A stretch of DNA of 14,103 nt from Promethearchaeia archaeon (GTDB lineage Archaea; Asgardarchaeota; Lokiarchaeia; Sigyniarchaeales; SOKP01), in contig JAHQWS010000317.1 in NCBI GenBank assembly GCA_029856295.1, positions 1 through 14,103 of the forward strand, read 5' to 3'. Under the pieces are notes generated by a model. It saw only the letters and a program-made list of their open reading frames with translations. It had not been told where the DNA came from and made no database searches. Positions 13,348 to 14,103 of this stretch are shown piece by piece. A program made the translations under genes and the position numbers. Within the stretch, counting starts at the first letter, position 1, and every line of letters begins with the position of its first letter.

Positions 13348-14103
13348 ATGAGTAAACCTCTAACACCTTATGAAATTAGAGAAAATGTGAAAAATGGAAC
13401 GCTAAATAAATCAGATGCGGCTGAGATTTTAATCTCATTTATCGAAGGCAGCGATGATTTTAATATACGTGCAGAAAGCATAATAGGACTAGATCAAATC
13501 GCATTTAAAACGGAACAAATTTTTAAAATCGTAGAGAATCATTTAATCTCCGATAAAAATCCATTCGTTCGAAATGCTGCTGCTAAAGCTATCACTCATC
13601 ATTACCTTAAGGATGGGTTGAATTCATTAAAGTGGGCAATAACTCATGACAACTCACCTTTAGTGATGAAAACGATCTTTGAATTCCTAAGAAATTTTAA
13701 AGAACAGCCTTTGGAATTCTTAAATGAAAAACTTAATAGATGGATGGATAAATTTGCACTAGAAATTGGAGTTGAGCAGGAAGAGGCTAAATTTTTCTTA
13801 GATTTAGAGGCTTTATTCGCGGACGGTATAGAAAATTATGAAATAGATACCAGTATATATAAATATTTCAAGATTTTAACTGATTTTAAAAGTGGCGAAC
13901 CTTGGCTAGCTTTAAAAAATGAACATGTCGAAATTTTAAATTTTAACTATTTCAATTGGAAATTCTTAAAAGAAAATAAAGATAATATAGAGTCTATCAT
14001 GAAATTAAGCAGTCCTGATTTATTCCTTAGTTCAATTCAGAAATTAAATCTCAGTTATAATAATTCTGTAAAAATCCCTGAATCAATTGGATTGCTTAAA
14101 TAC
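13348..14103 (+). CDS. HEAT-like and leucine-rich-repeat protein, cut by the right edge
   Basis: 252 residues are visible and the frame is open at the window end. The N-terminal part contains alpha-helical pairs typical of HEAT repeats (DDFNIRAESIIGLDQIA, 36-52; SDKNPFVRNAAAKAITHHYL, 68-87; LKWAITHDNSPLVMKTIFEFL, around 94-114). A linker region follows, and then at about 225-252 a leucine-rich repeat begins: IQKLNLSYNNSVKIPESIG, matching LxxLxLxxNxxxxIPxxI. Such scaffold proteins bind partners, and LRR proteins are abundant in Asgard archaea, sometimes fused to small GTPase domains; whether that applies lies beyond the edge. No signal peptide is seen, so it is probably cytoplasmic. Its link to the mutase operon, if any, is unknown. 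Confidence 0.8.
   Translation, partial: MSKPLTPYEIRENVKNGTLNKSDAAEILISFIEGSDDFNIRAESIIGLDQIAFKTEQIFKIVENHLISDKNPFVRNAAAKAITHHYLKDGLNSLKWAITHDNSPLVMKTIFEFLRNFKEQPLEFLNEKLNRWMDKFALEIGVEQEEAKFFLDLEALFADGIENYEIDTSIYKYFKILTDFKSGEPWLALKNEHVEILNFNYFNWKFLKENKDNIESIMKLSSPDLFLSSIQKLNLSYNNSVKIPESIGLLKY

Noticed and set aside
1..14103. tRNA or rRNA genes, CRISPR arrays, insertion sequences, attachment sites
   Set aside because: No GC-rich cloverleaf-like segments, no regularly spaced repeats, no transposase or integrase frames and no terminal repeats were seen.

Overview
The window looks like part of an AT-rich archaeal chromosome, roughly two thirds A+T by eye. Protein content and ribosome signals point to an archaeon, and an Asgard (Loki-like) lineage is my best inference. 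Supporting points are an archaeal/eukaryotic-type ribosomal protein L10e of almost exactly eukaryotic length (214 codons from the inferred start), a Shine-Dalgarno element of AGGTGGT type, a HEAT plus leucine-rich-repeat protein, and anaerobic acyl-CoA, corrinoid and Fe-S metabolism. The lineage call rests on family knowledge and was not tested by any search.

Layout. 2-484 (+) is the C-terminal part of an unrecognised Cys-containing protein that enters from beyond the left edge. It meets, end to end, a minus-strand CoA-binding protein of the ADP-forming acyl-CoA synthetase alpha type (490-1845) whose catalytic His appears to be Asn. L10e follows on the minus strand (2044-2688). Its reading frame can only be completed with an AUC start, or else the sequence has an error there. 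A minus-strand beta-lactamase-fold serine hydrolase (2833-4023) is clearly GC-richer than its surroundings and looks acquired. The plus strand then carries a radical SAM protein (4237-5370), a short-chain dehydrogenase (5455-6336), and an overlapping LutA/LutB-like Fe-S pair (6698-8744).

8745-10133 is a decay zone. It holds a minus-strand DUF1499 gene broken by an in-frame TGA at the conserved Cys and a TAA at the conserved Tyr, and a plus-strand CobA-type corrinoid adenosyltransferase broken by TAA and TAG. In both genes the frame is otherwise perfect.

10134-13224 is a tight operon: acyl-CoA mutase catalytic subunit, B12-binding subunit and MeaB-type GTPase chaperone. The active-site residues that separate methylmalonyl-CoA mutase from isobutyryl-CoA mutase are of the isobutyryl type (Phe84, Gln202), with an extra Asp-to-Ser change nearby. 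The operon is therefore more likely to isomerise a non-carboxylated branched acyl-CoA, such as isobutyryl-CoA to butyryl-CoA, than methylmalonyl-CoA. The window ends inside a HEAT/LRR protein (13348 onward).

How the parts may work together (inference). The mutase operon, LutAB-like electron-transfer pair, dehydrogenase and acyl-CoA-synthetase-like protein all fit anaerobic oxidation of short-chain acids or amino-acid carbon skeletons. The broken adenosyltransferase next to an adenosylcobalamin-dependent mutase implies that the cofactor is made by another enzyme elsewhere in the genome, or that the stop codons are sequence errors.
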